From the NCBI GenBank assembly GCA_030448055.1, contig JAUJNR010000001.1, forward strand, positions 1,198,791-1,262,790: DNA of 64,000 bases. The letters run 5' to 3'. Every line of letters starts with the position of its first letter. The first letter of the stretch is position 1. The notes below the pieces were generated by a model, which saw nothing but the letters and a program-made list of their open reading frames with translations, did not search any database and was not told the DNA's origin. The translations under genes were made by a program, and so were the position numbers. The stretch is from Pyrinomonadaceae bacterium. Its GTDB lineage: Bacteria; Acidobacteriota; Blastocatellia; Pyrinomonadales; Pyrinomonadaceae. Positions 53,901 to 63,600 of this stretch are shown in pieces.

Positions 53901-54421
53901 ACGGCATTTTGGAATTTCCGTTTGGCAAAAATCGCGCATATCTCAGCGAAGGCATCGGCGCGGCAATCTTTGGCGGCTGGACTTTAACGGGAAGTTTTAA
54001 CGTCCGTTCAGGCAGACCGTTCACCGTCACGCAATCGGGCGACCCGCTCCGTATCGGCGGGCTTTCGACGACGCTCGCTGATTTAGTCGGCGACCCGAAT
54101 GTTACGAATCAAACGGTTGATAATTGGTTTAATCCGGCGGCGTTTCAAACCTTGAATAATTCGACGCGGCGCTTCGGCATCCAGCCGCGCAACAGCTTGC
54201 GCGGACCCGGTTTCGCGTCGCTCGATATGGCGGTTCATCGCCGCTTCGGTTTGTGGAACGAGGACACAAATCTCGAACTGCGCTGGGAAGTTTTCAACGC
54301 GCTGAACCGCGCCAATTTCGGTTTGCCGAACCGCACGGTCAACGGCGGCGGTTTCGGCACGATTACCACTTTGCAGGGCGACCCGCGCATTATGCAGTTC
54401 GCTCTGCGGTTTAACTTTTAA
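50963..54421 (+). CDS. Oar-like TonB-dependent outer-membrane receptor
   Basis: 1152 residues. Signal peptide (about 1-27, ending SAAAQ), carboxypeptidase-regulatory-like beta domain (about 30-115, TGQVTDPQGAVVAGARV), plug domain (about 120-240, VNIHGIRSLYNNFILDGQDNN), then a long barrel ending in the aromatic ALRFNF. Such receptors import oligosaccharides, peptides or siderophores with TonB energy and are numerous in Acidobacteria. AAGGAG lies upstream. The two following genes suggest a shared uptake-degradation unit. Confidence 0.95.
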   Translation: MFREKKAVFQIFLLSALFISQIISAAAQVDTASVTGQVTDPQGAVVAGARVVITNQATNINAETITNEEGYYTFTNLRPNLYTIEVIQSGFNTDSRKSVELNVGQKARFDFQLTVGNSNTVVDVTADNQTQLQREDASLGNVVDNRRVTTLPLPQRSWDDLLTQVAGTQGDPYTEQSGGTASGRTGSVNIHGIRSLYNNFILDGQDNNSISTNVQEFSTQVSRPSIDSLSEFRVVTSQFSADTGRAAGGVVSVTTKSGTNEFHGLAYEYVRNKIFDATDFFTNKFGREKAQRVQNQFGGNLGGPIWRNRAFFFADYEGTRIRQGQLRIATVPLDQFRNGNFSSLLGANQFQIFAPDASGVCVGTGQFIRQGQIFNPATTRANPCFDAASTDPYRRLPFIRDPYAGNIITNIDPVAERFAALFPSPTTSGTPNASGIISNNFARTPTLTDDGDRFTTRLDSKINSTNDIFGRYAYGKRDRFVPGFFGGLADGTDTSAWGLTTVKTHALTVGWNYVITPNVVNQFRFGYNNADANSAQEPFGEGNSSSYIRGLPDVGQGGIPAIVISGYSPRLGSADFLPKFQKSQQYQFTNTTTLVRGAHTFRFGPDIMAPLKLDYIDVPGTRGRFDFAANYTGLPNQTASGLIGGTGNAFADFLVGRPTNVLLTNAGVVEQRRYMYSFFGQDDWKITPRLTLNLGLRYDFGSPSYEARNRLANFDPQTALAATNQAQALVSLRLASDSSLENRSLIKTDRNNFAPRVGFAYSVNDNFVVRGGYGVYYNLLDRIGSEDQIALNPPNIINFNTRTDAPGSAVAGVTLDGGIPANLLNPTNISIRNIQLRAANPEAATPYVQQASIGAQYQFGGNWLAEANYVHTRGTKLYTLRDLNQPLPNQPTTRPYTQFGLIEYRDDNGISRYNALEMTLDKRFSNGYTVRAVYTLSESKDNSGEHLTSGGSSTFPDNARDLSNWYGPSDFDVRHRFVVNGILEFPFGKNRAYLSEGIGAAIFGGWTLTGSFNVRSGRPFTVTQSGDPLRIGGLSTTLADLVGDPNVTNQTVDNWFNPAAFQTLNNSTRRFGIQPRNSLRGPGFASLDMAVHRRFGLWNEDTNLELRWEVFNALNRANFGLPNRTVNGGGFGTITTLQGDPRIMQFALRFNF

Positions 54422-54492
54422 TCAACGCCCGGTTGATTTTGGCGGAGGAATGGAAACCCAAGTCTGTTCCTCCGATTTTTATTTTAACGTTT

Positions 54493-55977
54493 ATGCTCAA
54501 ATTTATTGTCGGTTTTGTTCTGCTTTTTCTTCAGCCGGTTGCGCAAGCGCAAACATTTGAGAAAACCGTTTTCGTTCCTCAGCCGAAAGAAAATGAAAGT
54601 CGCTATTTCTATGTTCCGTTCGAGGTTCCCCGCAACGCGAAAAGTCTTTCGATTTCCTACGAATATGATAAAAAAGGCGGCGCGAATGTCTTGGATTTAG
54701 GCGTTTTCGACGCACGTTTTGACGCGGCGGAAACGAATCTGAAAGGCTTTCGCGGCTGGAGCGGCGGGCGGCGGAACACGATTTTTATCGCCGAAGATTC
54801 CGCCTCGCACGGTTATGTCGCCGGCGATATTCCTGCTGGCTCGTGGCGCGTGATTTTCGGGCTTTATAAAGTGGCGCTCGAAGGCGCAGAAGTTAAAATC
54901 AAAATCAAAATCAACGAAATTGATCGGGCGGCGCGAGTCGAATACGAAACGGAAAAAGCGAAGACGTTCGATTTCCCCGTCAATCGGGAAGGTGTTTTTA
55001 TCGTCCCCGTTGGCAGTCTCCGTTGGTATCAGGGCGACCTCCACGCCCATACTTTTTACAGCGACGGCAATTGGACGATAAAAAGCCTGCTCGATTATGC
55101 CGCTAGAAACAACCTCGATTTTATCGGTGTCACCGAACACAACACTTTCGCGCATCACGCCGAACTAAATCGGCTCGCGCCGCAGTATAAAAATCTTCTT
55201 GTTCTGCGCGGCGAAGAAGTCACGACTTACGGTGGACATTTTAACGTCTGGGGTTTGCCGACCGGCGAGCTGATTGATTTTCGCGTCGCGCCGCAAGACA
55301 CCGCTCGATTGGAGAAATCAATCGCGCAGGTTCGCCGTTTGAATTTGATCGCCTCGCTCAATCATCCGACGGCTTTGTGCGGCGGCTGCGATTGGAGTTA
55401 CGGCGATTGGACGCGAATGGACGCAGTGGAAATCTGGAACGGCGCGTGGGATTTCCAGGACGAAGCGGCGCTCAAAAAATGGGACGAGCTTCTTCAGCCG
55501 GGAATAAGAATAACGGCAATCGGCTCAAGCGACTCGCACGCGCCGCCCGTTTCCGAATATAAAAACGGTTCGCCGCTCGGCACGCCGACAACGCACGTCA
55601 AGATGAAAAAACTAGCGCAGAAGGATTTGCTCGCGGCAATTAAATCCGGTCGAGTTTGGATCAGTGCTGATTCGGCGGACTCTAATTTGGAGTTTTTCGC
55701 TTCTGGCGAGACACGCGTTGACATCGGGGGCAGCGCGACAATCTTGAACGGCGCCATACGTTTTAATTTTGGAGCGTATAAATTTCCCGTCGGCGCGGTC
55801 ATCACTCTGATTTCAAACGGAAAAGTTATGCTGAAAGAAGAAATTAAAGAGATAAATTCTGTTTTCGCCAAAGAATTGAGCGTTGAAAAAGACGCTTATT
55901 TTCGCATCGAAGTGCGCGATGCAATCGGCAAGATGCTCGCCCTGACCAATCCGATTTATGTTCAAACGAAACGATGA
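54493..55977 (+). CDS. CehA/McbA-type PHP-domain metallohydrolase, secreted
   Basis: 494 residues from the ATG at 54493, which opens a signal peptide (ending PVAQAQ); the TTG at 54433 would bury it. After an N-terminal beta domain, the PHP fold shows GDLHAHTFYSDGN (about 197-209), FIGVTEHNTFAHH, LRGEEVTTYGGHFNVWG, SLNHP and GSSDSHAP. These are the metal-binding His and Asp residues. CehA-type enzymes hydrolyse phosphoesters or carbamates; the natural substrate is unknown. It ends overlapping the next gene. Confidence 0.9.
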   Translation: MLKFIVGFVLLFLQPVAQAQTFEKTVFVPQPKENESRYFYVPFEVPRNAKSLSISYEYDKKGGANVLDLGVFDARFDAAETNLKGFRGWSGGRRNTIFIAEDSASHGYVAGDIPAGSWRVIFGLYKVALEGAEVKIKIKINEIDRAARVEYETEKAKTFDFPVNREGVFIVPVGSLRWYQGDLHAHTFYSDGNWTIKSLLDYAARNNLDFIGVTEHNTFAHHAELNRLAPQYKNLLVLRGEEVTTYGGHFNVWGLPTGELIDFRVAPQDTARLEKSIAQVRRLNLIASLNHPTALCGGCDWSYGDWTRMDAVEIWNGAWDFQDEAALKKWDELLQPGIRITAIGSSDSHAPPVSEYKNGSPLGTPTTHVKMKKLAQKDLLAAIKSGRVWISADSADSNLEFFASGETRVDIGGSATILNGAIRFNFGAYKFPVGAVITLISNGKVMLKEEIKEINSVFAKELSVEKDAYFRIEVRDAIGKMLALTNPIYVQTKR

Positions 55978-57338
55978 AAAATCTATTTTCGGTAATTATA
56001 TTAGCAATGTCGTTCTGTTACGCAACTTTCGCGCAGTGCGAAACCGAGCCGCAGCCTGAGCGAACCGGCAAAGTTCTTGCGACGAAAAAATTCAAAACGA
56101 CCGTTTCGGCGGCGAAAATTTCTTCGGCGGAAAACGAAGTTCGTCTGTCGCTCAAAGCGAGCGTGACAAACGGCGCGTGGCGAATGAAAGGTGCGGAAGG
56201 GGCGACGCTGACGGTGTTTGTAGATGGCAAATACAATCAGGACATTGTTCTTTTTGCCGGACGAGACAAGCACGTTTACGCGGCTGTGCTTGGTGGTTTT
56301 ACAACGGGCGAACACACGCTTTCAATAGTTTTAAATGAAGCGCGTTCAGCACCGAACGCCAAAAATATTCGTATTCATTCGGCGGACGTGACGCCTTTGT
56401 CAGAAGCGACGACGCGAAGCGGCGATGCGCGGGATTCCGCCGCGCTCGCCCATGCGCCGATTCTTTATGCGCGTCCCGACACGATTGATGAATTCTCCGA
56501 CATTCCGCTTTTACTTTATTACGAGATTTTTCCGAGCGGGGGCAACGCTTTCAAAATCCGTTACACGGCGATTTACAGCAATGAAGACGGCGGCACGCAA
56601 ACCGCCGCGTTGATGGCGCGTTGGGGACGCGCGACCGACATCGAATGGGTTTACGAAATAGAAATTAAATCGGGCGTCATCGTCTCCGAAATTTATCAGG
56701 GCGCGAATCACGAGACGAAAGCATTTGCCGGAAAAAAAGTTTTGGGCAGTCACCCGTTGATTTTCAACGTAACCGTTAACAATAATTTCGCCGACGCCGG
56801 TTGTTCCGAAATTCGTTTTGCGCCGCTGCCGATTCGTGCCGATTTATCGGACAAATCGCGCGAAACTATGATGGACAAACACAGTTGGACGTATCGGATA
56901 ATGGCGGAAGAAGCAACTAGAGAAGGGCGCGTCAACGCGGCGAAACTTGATGCCGATACCATCGCCGACCCGCGCGATTATTTATATGCGGAAATTTACA
57001 GCGAGCCGAAAGCGGCGGCGATTGCCCTCGAAGCCGAAAATTCCGGCGGAGAAAAATTCTCCTCTGATGCCGGAAATGCCGCTCTGCGCGTCAACCGCAA
57101 TGGGTACGTGAGAATTGCGATGCGCTTTCCGAAAGATGCGTCGGATTTCCCGAAAGCGATTCGCATCGGTTGTTACGCCGTTTCCGGCAATTCTGCTTTG
57201 GAAAGCGTTTGCCAAAATCTGCGATTGATAAAATTAGCGCGGCTTGACCGAAACTATCTGCCGATTGTTAAAAACATTAATTCCGAATCAGCAAATGTTA
57301 AGTCCGGTGAAAAGGCGGTTTTCACATTGCCGCGCTAG
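55974..57338 (+). CDS. Secreted hypothetical protein, two beta domains likely
   Basis: 454 residues. Signal peptide (about 1-20, YATFAQ), then beta-rich sequence of low motif content (LSLKASVTNGAW, ADVTPLSEATTR, FEIFPSGGNAFKIRY-like YYEIFPSGGNAFKIRY). It overlaps the PHP hydrolase by 4 bases, so it is co-translated with it and probably acts on the same substrate outside the cytoplasm. No family recognised. Confidence 0.7.
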   Translation: MKNLFSVIILAMSFCYATFAQCETEPQPERTGKVLATKKFKTTVSAAKISSAENEVRLSLKASVTNGAWRMKGAEGATLTVFVDGKYNQDIVLFAGRDKHVYAAVLGGFTTGEHTLSIVLNEARSAPNAKNIRIHSADVTPLSEATTRSGDARDSAALAHAPILYARPDTIDEFSDIPLLLYYEIFPSGGNAFKIRYTAIYSNEDGGTQTAALMARWGRATDIEWVYEIEIKSGVIVSEIYQGANHETKAFAGKKVLGSHPLIFNVTVNNNFADAGCSEIRFAPLPIRADLSDKSRETMMDKHSWTYRIMAEEATREGRVNAAKLDADTIADPRDYLYAEIYSEPKAAAIALEAENSGGEKFSSDAGNAALRVNRNGYVRIAMRFPKDASDFPKAIRIGCYAVSGNSALESVCQNLRLIKLARLDRNYLPIVKNINSESANVKSGEKAVFTLPR

Positions 57339-57974
57339 AATTCTTTAAACGATTTGTAAAAACCGCGACTGACATTTCGTTCAAACTGTCGAATAGTTTT
57401 ACATCTGAAGAACTGGAGCAAATTACAAAAATTTGTAATTTGCTCTGAATATTTGTGTCCGATTTTATCCAGATGCGGAAATTTAATTGTGATTTCACAA
57501 AGGTAACAGGTGGGTTAATAAATAACTAACATCAAACTGAAATCATTAATTCTTACTGCAAAAGAAAACTTCCCAATATCAAAGCAACGAATTTGAAGGC
57601 ATTTAGCCCAGACTTATAAGGTTTAAATATACACTGCGGTATCTAGTTTTTGTCTGCCGCGAAAGTTTGTTTGCTTTGTAATCCAAACTGTTGGATTTGG
57701 GATTTAATCTGTTTTTTGAAAGTGAATTGCAGAGATGATTATATTTTGTTCTGCATTCAATCGAAAAGATTTATAGAAGAACAGGAATAAATAAATAATG
57801 AAAATAAATTCATCGCAGCCCTTTGTTTCAGGCTGATCACGGGCGCTGAGAATGGTTTTTTATATAGCACATAATAACAATATCAAATACACTGACGTTG
57901 AAATATATTAAGAAAGAGTTTATGTATTACATAGTTCATATTTACAACAAACTTAAAAGCCAGTAATAAAATTG
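57339..57974. other. Long AT-rich intergenic region with one palindrome
   Basis: No gene is visible in about 635 bases. A near-perfect palindrome at 57416-57445 (GAGCAAATTACAAA, two bases, TTTGTAATTTGCTC) could end the upstream transcript, although no U-run follows. A half-site like the ROK operator (AACAAACT) occurs near 57944. The base composition shifts to AT-rich here and stays so through the ROK gene. Confidence 0.6.
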
Positions 57975-59174
57975 ATGAAGAGAATTTATCTGCATAAGGC
58001 GAAATCTCAAATTGCTCGTCCTAATACAATCCGCGGCATTAACAAACAAATAGTATTAGCTTACGTCCGTGACCGTGCGCCAATCTCACGTGCTGAAATT
58101 GCCCGTGAAACTGCGCTGCAAAGGTCAACGGTTTCGGCAATTGTTGATGATTTGCAGTTTGACGGTTTGATTGAAGAGATTGGAATTGGTGATTCAACCG
58201 GCGGTAGAAAGCCTACCTTACTCAGAATAAAAGCAGGGAATCCGGTAGCCATCGGCGTAGATATGACGCCGCGCCATACTACGATTGCTTTAGCCGATTT
58301 GACGGGTCGCGTTTTACAAAAAGAAACTTTTCCAACATCGCCGGACGTTGATTATATGTCGGGGCAAATTATTGAGAGAGTTGAAAAATATGCCATCGAA
58401 AATGAAAAAAATAATATAGAAATAGGTATTAGTGTTCCCGGAGTTGCTGATCAAACGACGGGCAAAGTTCGTTATATTCCATATTTTCAGTGGAGTAATT
58501 GGGACATTGCCAGACAAATTACTGATAAAACCAACCTTCGCGTAACAATTGATAACGATGCTAATGCTATAGCGTTAGCCGAGTTGTGGTTTGGTGAAGA
58601 AATAAATAGAAAAGAAAAAAATTTTATTTCGGTTTTGGTAGCTGAGGGAATTGGAACAGGAATAATTTTTGACGGGCAAGTTTATCGAGGCGAAAGAGGA
58701 GCTGCCGGAGAGTTCGGACATATGATAGTCGGCGAAAATGCTCCGGTTCAATGTTCTTGTGGAAGTCGTAATTGTTGGGAAGCACATGCATCGGAAAAAG
58801 CCATAATGCTTCGTTTCCAAAATCAAATCAAAAATCGTCAATCAAAAAATTCAGATATTACGATGGAGCAGTTAATAAAGCTGGCGAGTGAGGGTGATAA
58901 AGAGGCTACGGAAGTTTTTAAAGAAACTGCAAAATTTCTGGGTATCGGTATTTCAAACTTGATTATGGGCTTCAGTCCGCAAGCCGTAGTTGTCAGCGGC
59001 ACTATTGTAAGAGCATGGGATTTGATAAAAGATGAAATTGAGTATTTAGCCGAGAGAAGCGTACGACAGGGATTGCCGCAAGCAGTTATCAGAGCCTCTT
59101 CATTGGGTGATTGTCCAACCCTGATAGGTTCTATTAGCTTAGTGCTGGCGCGAAAGTTTGCTTCAGCTAATTAA
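57975..59174 (+). CDS. ROK-family transcriptional repressor (XylR/NagC-like)
   Basis: 399 residues from the ATG at 57975; TTG one codon upstream is possible. The N-terminal winged helix (about 20-80) has ISRAEIARETALQRSTVSAIV, followed by a sugar-kinase-like ROK fold with VGVDMTPRHTT-like IGVDMTPRHTTIALADL, DNDANAIALAE, the GERGAAGEFGHM motif and zinc ligands CSCGSRNCWEAHAS. It likely senses a sugar and represses the adjacent receptor gene through the dyad at 59241. AT-rich codon use differs from its neighbours. Confidence 0.92.
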   Translation: MKRIYLHKAKSQIARPNTIRGINKQIVLAYVRDRAPISRAEIARETALQRSTVSAIVDDLQFDGLIEEIGIGDSTGGRKPTLLRIKAGNPVAIGVDMTPRHTTIALADLTGRVLQKETFPTSPDVDYMSGQIIERVEKYAIENEKNNIEIGISVPGVADQTTGKVRYIPYFQWSNWDIARQITDKTNLRVTIDNDANAIALAELWFGEEINRKEKNFISVLVAEGIGTGIIFDGQVYRGERGAAGEFGHMIVGENAPVQCSCGSRNCWEAHASEKAIMLRFQNQIKNRQSKNSDITMEQLIKLASEGDKEATEVFKETAKFLGIGISNLIMGFSPQAVVVSGTIVRAWDLIKDEIEYLAERSVRQGLPQAVIRASSLGDCPTLIGSISLVLARKFASAN

Positions 59175-59210
59175 ATTTCCGTTAGAATTCAAAAATTACG
59201 TAATTCGGTC

Positions 59211-59237
59211 TTGACATTTATATCACAAATATATTAA
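59211..59237 (+). promoter_or_regulatory. Candidate promoter for the truncated receptor gene
   Basis: TTGACA (59211-59216) is followed 15 bases later by TATTAA (59232-59237). It lies directly before the ROK-type dyad, so repressor binding there would block transcription. Confidence 0.5.
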
Positions 59238-59240
59238 AAC

Positions 59241-59265
59241 TTTGTTTGTTTCCACAACAAACAAA
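59241..59265. promoter_or_regulatory. ROK/XylR-like operator
   Basis: TTTGTTTGTT-TCCAC-AACAAACAAA: perfect 10-base arms with a 5-base centre. The half-sites resemble known XylR operators of the ROK family (GTTTGTTT ... AACAAAC). It sits between the ROK gene and the receptor gene. Confidence 0.75.
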
Positions 59266-59384
59266 AAATTCTTTTCAGAATCGTTCGAACCAATTTCGTT
59301 TATAAATCTGTTAACAAGATTTATTAGTAAGTTTCTGATGTTTTCAAATATCTTGGAAGTGAATAAAGAGAGGTAATACAATCA

Positions 59385-59999
59385 ATGTGTAAATTAAAAA
59401 GTTTAGTGAAACATAGCTTTTTGTGGGCGGCAATCTATGTTTTCTGTTCAGTCTTCTCAACAATGGCGCAAACCGAATCGGCAAGGCTTCAAGGAACCGT
59501 TACCGACCAGACGGGCGCGGCGGTTCCGAACGCGACCGTAACTGTAACTGATCTAGGTAATAATAGAGAAGTTAAGGTTCAAACCAATGAAGACGGCGGT
59601 TATTCGATTTTGTCACTGCAGCCGGGCAGATACCAAATTTCGGTAACTCAAAGCAATTTTAAGACAACGAACCAGGAAGTAACGCTCCAAGTCGCGCAGT
59701 CAGCGAATTTGGATTTTTCACTCGAAGCCGGTGCGGTCAATGAAACTGTTACGATTACCGATGATACTCCTTTGGTGGAATCTTCGAGTTCGACTATCGG
59801 CGCGGTGATTGAGGGAAGACAAATTGTTGAATTGCCTCTGAACGGTCGTAACGTTTTGGAACTTGCACGATTAGCACCTGGCGTAACGCAGGGCGTGGTC
59901 GGCGGTTTTGCTTCGGGAGCAAACGGCGACGCGGAAACTTACCGCGGGCGCAACACGGGTGGCGCGGCACTTTCGGTTAACGGACAGCGAACGAGGCGC
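59385..59999 (+). pseudogene. 5' fragment of an Oar-like TonB-dependent receptor
   Basis: About 205 codons encode the signal peptide (ending STMAQ), the carboxypeptidase-regulatory-like domain (LQGTVTDQTGAAVPNATVTV) and the start of the plug (IEGRQIVELPLNGRNVLELA, GGAALSVNGQR). Homology then stops, the frame continues briefly into amylase sequence and ends at 60051. The barrel, some 900 residues, is missing. Confidence 0.9.
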
Positions 60000-60366
60000 G
60001 CTCGCGGCGCAGGCTCTGGTTTTCACGCTCGACGGCGTGCCGATGTTTTATAACGGAATGGAAGCGGGCGACACGACCGAATCGGGCGCGCCCGCCTTGT
60101 TTGAAAAGCTGCCGGTTTTCTGGCAGTTTGCCGAACGCCGACCGGAATTTCCGCGATTTTACAAAGCGATGATTGATTTGCGGAAAAACTCTGTCGCTTT
60201 AAGACGCGGCGATTTGACGTGGCTGAAAAATTCCGATGACGCGAGAATTTTAACTTTCGCGCGCAAGTCGGGAAGCGAAGAAATTCTCGTAGCGATAAAT
60301 ATGACGAGCGCGCCGTTTTTCGGCTCAATCGAAGCGGGCGGAAAAACGCCGCGCTTCCGGTTTTAA
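60000..60366 (+). pseudogene. 3' fragment of an alpha-amylase (GH13) gene
   Basis: A different frame from the receptor reads RGALAAQALVFTLDGVPMFY, then NGMEAGDTTESGAP and a typical GH13 C-terminal part (FYKAMIDLRKNSVALRRGD ... EEILVAINM) to a stop. The catalytic Asp and Glu lie in the missing part. The fragment belongs to the starch-degrading theme of the next gene. Confidence 0.85.
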
Positions 60367-60407
60367 CTTTGGACTCTTTCGGCTATCGAATTTTTAAGCG
60401 GAGAAAT

Positions 60408-60605
60408 TAACCACAGATTTACACAGATGAACACGGGTGGGAAAAGATATGGAAAAGTATTTCGATAATAAATTGCGGAAGCCCGCACGAAGTAAGGGCG
60501 TTCTTACGCTGACCCATTTCGCCCTTACTTCGTGTGGGCTTCCGCATCGTTCAATGAAATCAAACCAACAATTATCCGCGTCCATCTGTGTTTATCTGTG
60601 GCTAA
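60408..60605. repeat. Nested palindromes before and within the GH15 start
   Basis: The outer arms 60408-60437 (core CCACAGATTTACACAGATG) and 60576-60605 match at 25 of 30 positions. Inside lies a second palindrome with 26-bp arms, 60475-60500 and 60520-60545 (GCGGAAGCCCGCACGAAGTA...), with one mismatch. The right outer arm is translated as part of the GH15 signal peptide. Confidence 0.88.
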
Positions 60606-63600
60606 TTTTTCTTTCCTTCACAGTTCAAGCGCAAACTCTCGCGCCCGGCAAAGACGCGCAGTGGGCGAGCGCGGGCAAGCAGGGCGTCGGAACTTCCGCG
60701 AATCTGGAAAGCAAAGTCTGGTTTACCTTGCAGGGCGGCGCGCTGACGGAAGTTTATTACCCGGACGTGACGGTGGCGAATGTTCACAAATTGCAGTTCG
60801 TCGTGGTTAATCCGAAGACGAAAAAAGTTGAAACTGAAACAGAGGATGCGAATCATCAAATCAAAGTTCTGCGACCGGATTCTTTAACTTTTCAGCAAAT
60901 CAATATAGCAAAATCGGGCGAGTGGAAAATTACGAAAACTTACACGACTGACGTTGAGCGCGATTCGGTTTTAATAAATGTAAAATTTGAACCGAAAAAT
61001 CCGAGCCTTGGGCTTTATGTTTATTACGACCCTTCGCTAAAGAATACCGGAATGGGCGATGAAGCCTCTTCACCTGCGCCGCGCATCGTAATGGGCGACG
61101 ATGCGGAAGCCACTTTGAAAGAATCTCTGACACCGACTAAAGTTTTTGGATTGCAGGCGTCGGACGGAGAAACGGTTTCGGCTTTGATGTTTTCTTCCGC
61201 AATTTCGGAGATAACAAACGGATTTTATCGAGTCAGCGACGGTCTCGAACAACTGCGGAAATACGGAAAAATTATTAAACCTTACTGGAGAACCGAAAAG
61301 GGAAACGTCGTCCAGATGGCAAAAATAAACAGTCCGCGAAATTTTACGGCGGTTTTATCTTTTGCTAAAGAAACGGACGAATTCGGAATCGCTTTTGTCA
61401 ATGCCAGAGAATCAAGAGAAAAAGGTTTTGCTAAATGCCTTGCCGAGTATGAAAAAGGCTGGAGCGATTACGTTAAAACGCTTCGCAAAGTCGAGCCGAA
61501 ATATCAGGCGCAGTTTAATATGGCGGCGATGCAGTTAAAGGCGCACGAAGATAAAACTCATCGCGGCGCGAATATCGCTTCTTTGAGCGTTCCGTGGGGC
61601 GGCGGCGATAACGCCAACGAAAATACGGTTGCCGGTTATCATCTCGTCTGGTCAAGGGATTTGTATCAGGTGGCGACGGCGTTTATGGCTTTGGGCGACA
61701 AAGACGCGGCTTTGCGGGCGCTCGATTTTCTGTTCAGAGTTCAGCAGAAACCGGACGGCAGCTTTCCGCAGAATTCGTTTCTCGACGGCAAGCCGTTCTG
61801 GGGTTCGCTTCAACTGGACGAAGTTGCTTATCCGCTGATTCTGGCTTATCAGCTCGGCAGAAACGATAAAACAACTTACGAAAAGCACGTTAAAAAAGCC
61901 GCCGATTTTATCGTTAAAACCGGACCGAAAACTCCGCAGGAACGCTGGGAAGAAGAAGGCGGATATTCGCCTTCGACGATTGCGGCGGAAATCGCGGGTT
62001 TAGTTTGCGCGGCGGAAATCGCGCGGCGCAACGGCGACGAGGCGAGCGCGACGGTTTATCTCGCCATCGCCGACGATTGGGCGCGCAACATCGAGCGCTG
62101 GACGGCGACGACGAACGGAAAATACGGCGACGGCAATTATTACGTGCGCATCACGCAGAACGGAAATCCCGACAAAGGCGAAAAAATCGAATTGAACAAC
62201 GGCGCGGGATTTTTCGACGAGCGCGAAATCGTGGACGCGGGATTTTTGGAATTGGTGCGGCTCGGCATCAAATCGCCCGACGATCCGTTAATCGCCAAAT
62301 CGGTGAAAGTGATTGACCAAATTATTAAAGTCGCCACGCCGAACGGCGACGGATTTTACCGTTACAACCACGACGGCTACGGCGAAATGGACGACGGGCG
62401 GCGCTGGAATTGGGACGGGAAATATACCGGAAAAGGCAGACTTTGGGCTTTGCTTTCAGGCGAGCGTGGGCAGTTTGAGATTGCGGAATGCGGAATGCGG
62501 AATGCGAATTTGAAAACCAAAGTCCAAAGTTCGAAAACCAAAGACCAAAATAACGAGTGTTTAGCGAAAGCAAGGCAGCGACTTGATGCAATGCTCAATT
62601 TCGCAAATGACGGCTCGATGATTCCCGAACAGATTTGGGACAAAGCCGAGACGCCGAAAAATATCGACAAACAATTCATTCCCGAACTGAAATTCGGCGA
62701 AGGCACCGGCTCGGCGACGCCGCTGGCGTGGTCAATGGCGCAGTTTATTCGTCTCGCCGTTAATTTGCAGGCGGGAAAAAATTTGGACACGCCCGACGTT
62801 GTTTATAACCGCTATGTTAAAAACGGTGTCGGCGGGCAAACCGGGTTTAATCTCTCGTCGCCGACGCCTGACGATTTAGCCAAACTGAAACCGGGTGAAA
62901 CTTTCACCGTCAAGGGAACTGCCGCGCCGAATTCGATTGTCGCTTATTTGTTCGGCGTACAACGCGCTTCGGCGAAAGTCGGCGCGGACGGCAATTTTGT
63001 TTTAACGGCGAAAATGCCGGAAACGGAAACGCCCGGATTTTGGGCGGTAATCACGCCGGACAATTCTTCGTTCGTTTCACTGAACAAAATCGGCGGCGCG
63101 CAAACGCCGGAAAAGCTGTCGGCTGAAATTATTGAAAAAGTCAAAAACGCGAAAACCAGCCCGATGATTGTCGGCAACAAAGCGATTTTCGTTTATCGCG
63201 GCGCGGCAAAACAGGTGCGGCTTGCCGGAGATTTTACCGGATGGCAACCTCGCGGCGCGGTTTTGCAGGACGTTGGTGAAAATCTCAAAGTCGCAGTAAT
63301 GGAATTTCCCGACACGGCGCGAATCGAATACAAATTGATTGTTGACGGAAACTGGATTCCCGACCCGTTGAATCCGAATAAACTTGACAACGGCGTTGGA
63401 AGTGAAAATTCGTTTTTTACGATGCCCGAATATAAAGCGACGGAATATTTTAATGAATCAGTAAAATTTATTGCGCCGCCGCTCGAAGAAATCAGAATTA
63501 ATTCAAAAACTTTTGGCGAACGCATTGTGAAAGTTTATGTTCCGGCAGTTGCGCAGCGTGAACCTGTCGCCCTGCCGGTTCTGTATTTGCAGGACGGCAG

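Noticed and set aside
57416-57445. Terminator after the secreted hypothetical gene
   Set aside because: The palindrome is strong but no U-tract follows, so it is listed only as part of the intergenic region.
60532-60810. Plus-strand ORF of 92 residues in the track
   Set aside because: Wrong frame of the GH15 gene starting at 60554, whose long frame is missing from the track because it runs off the window.
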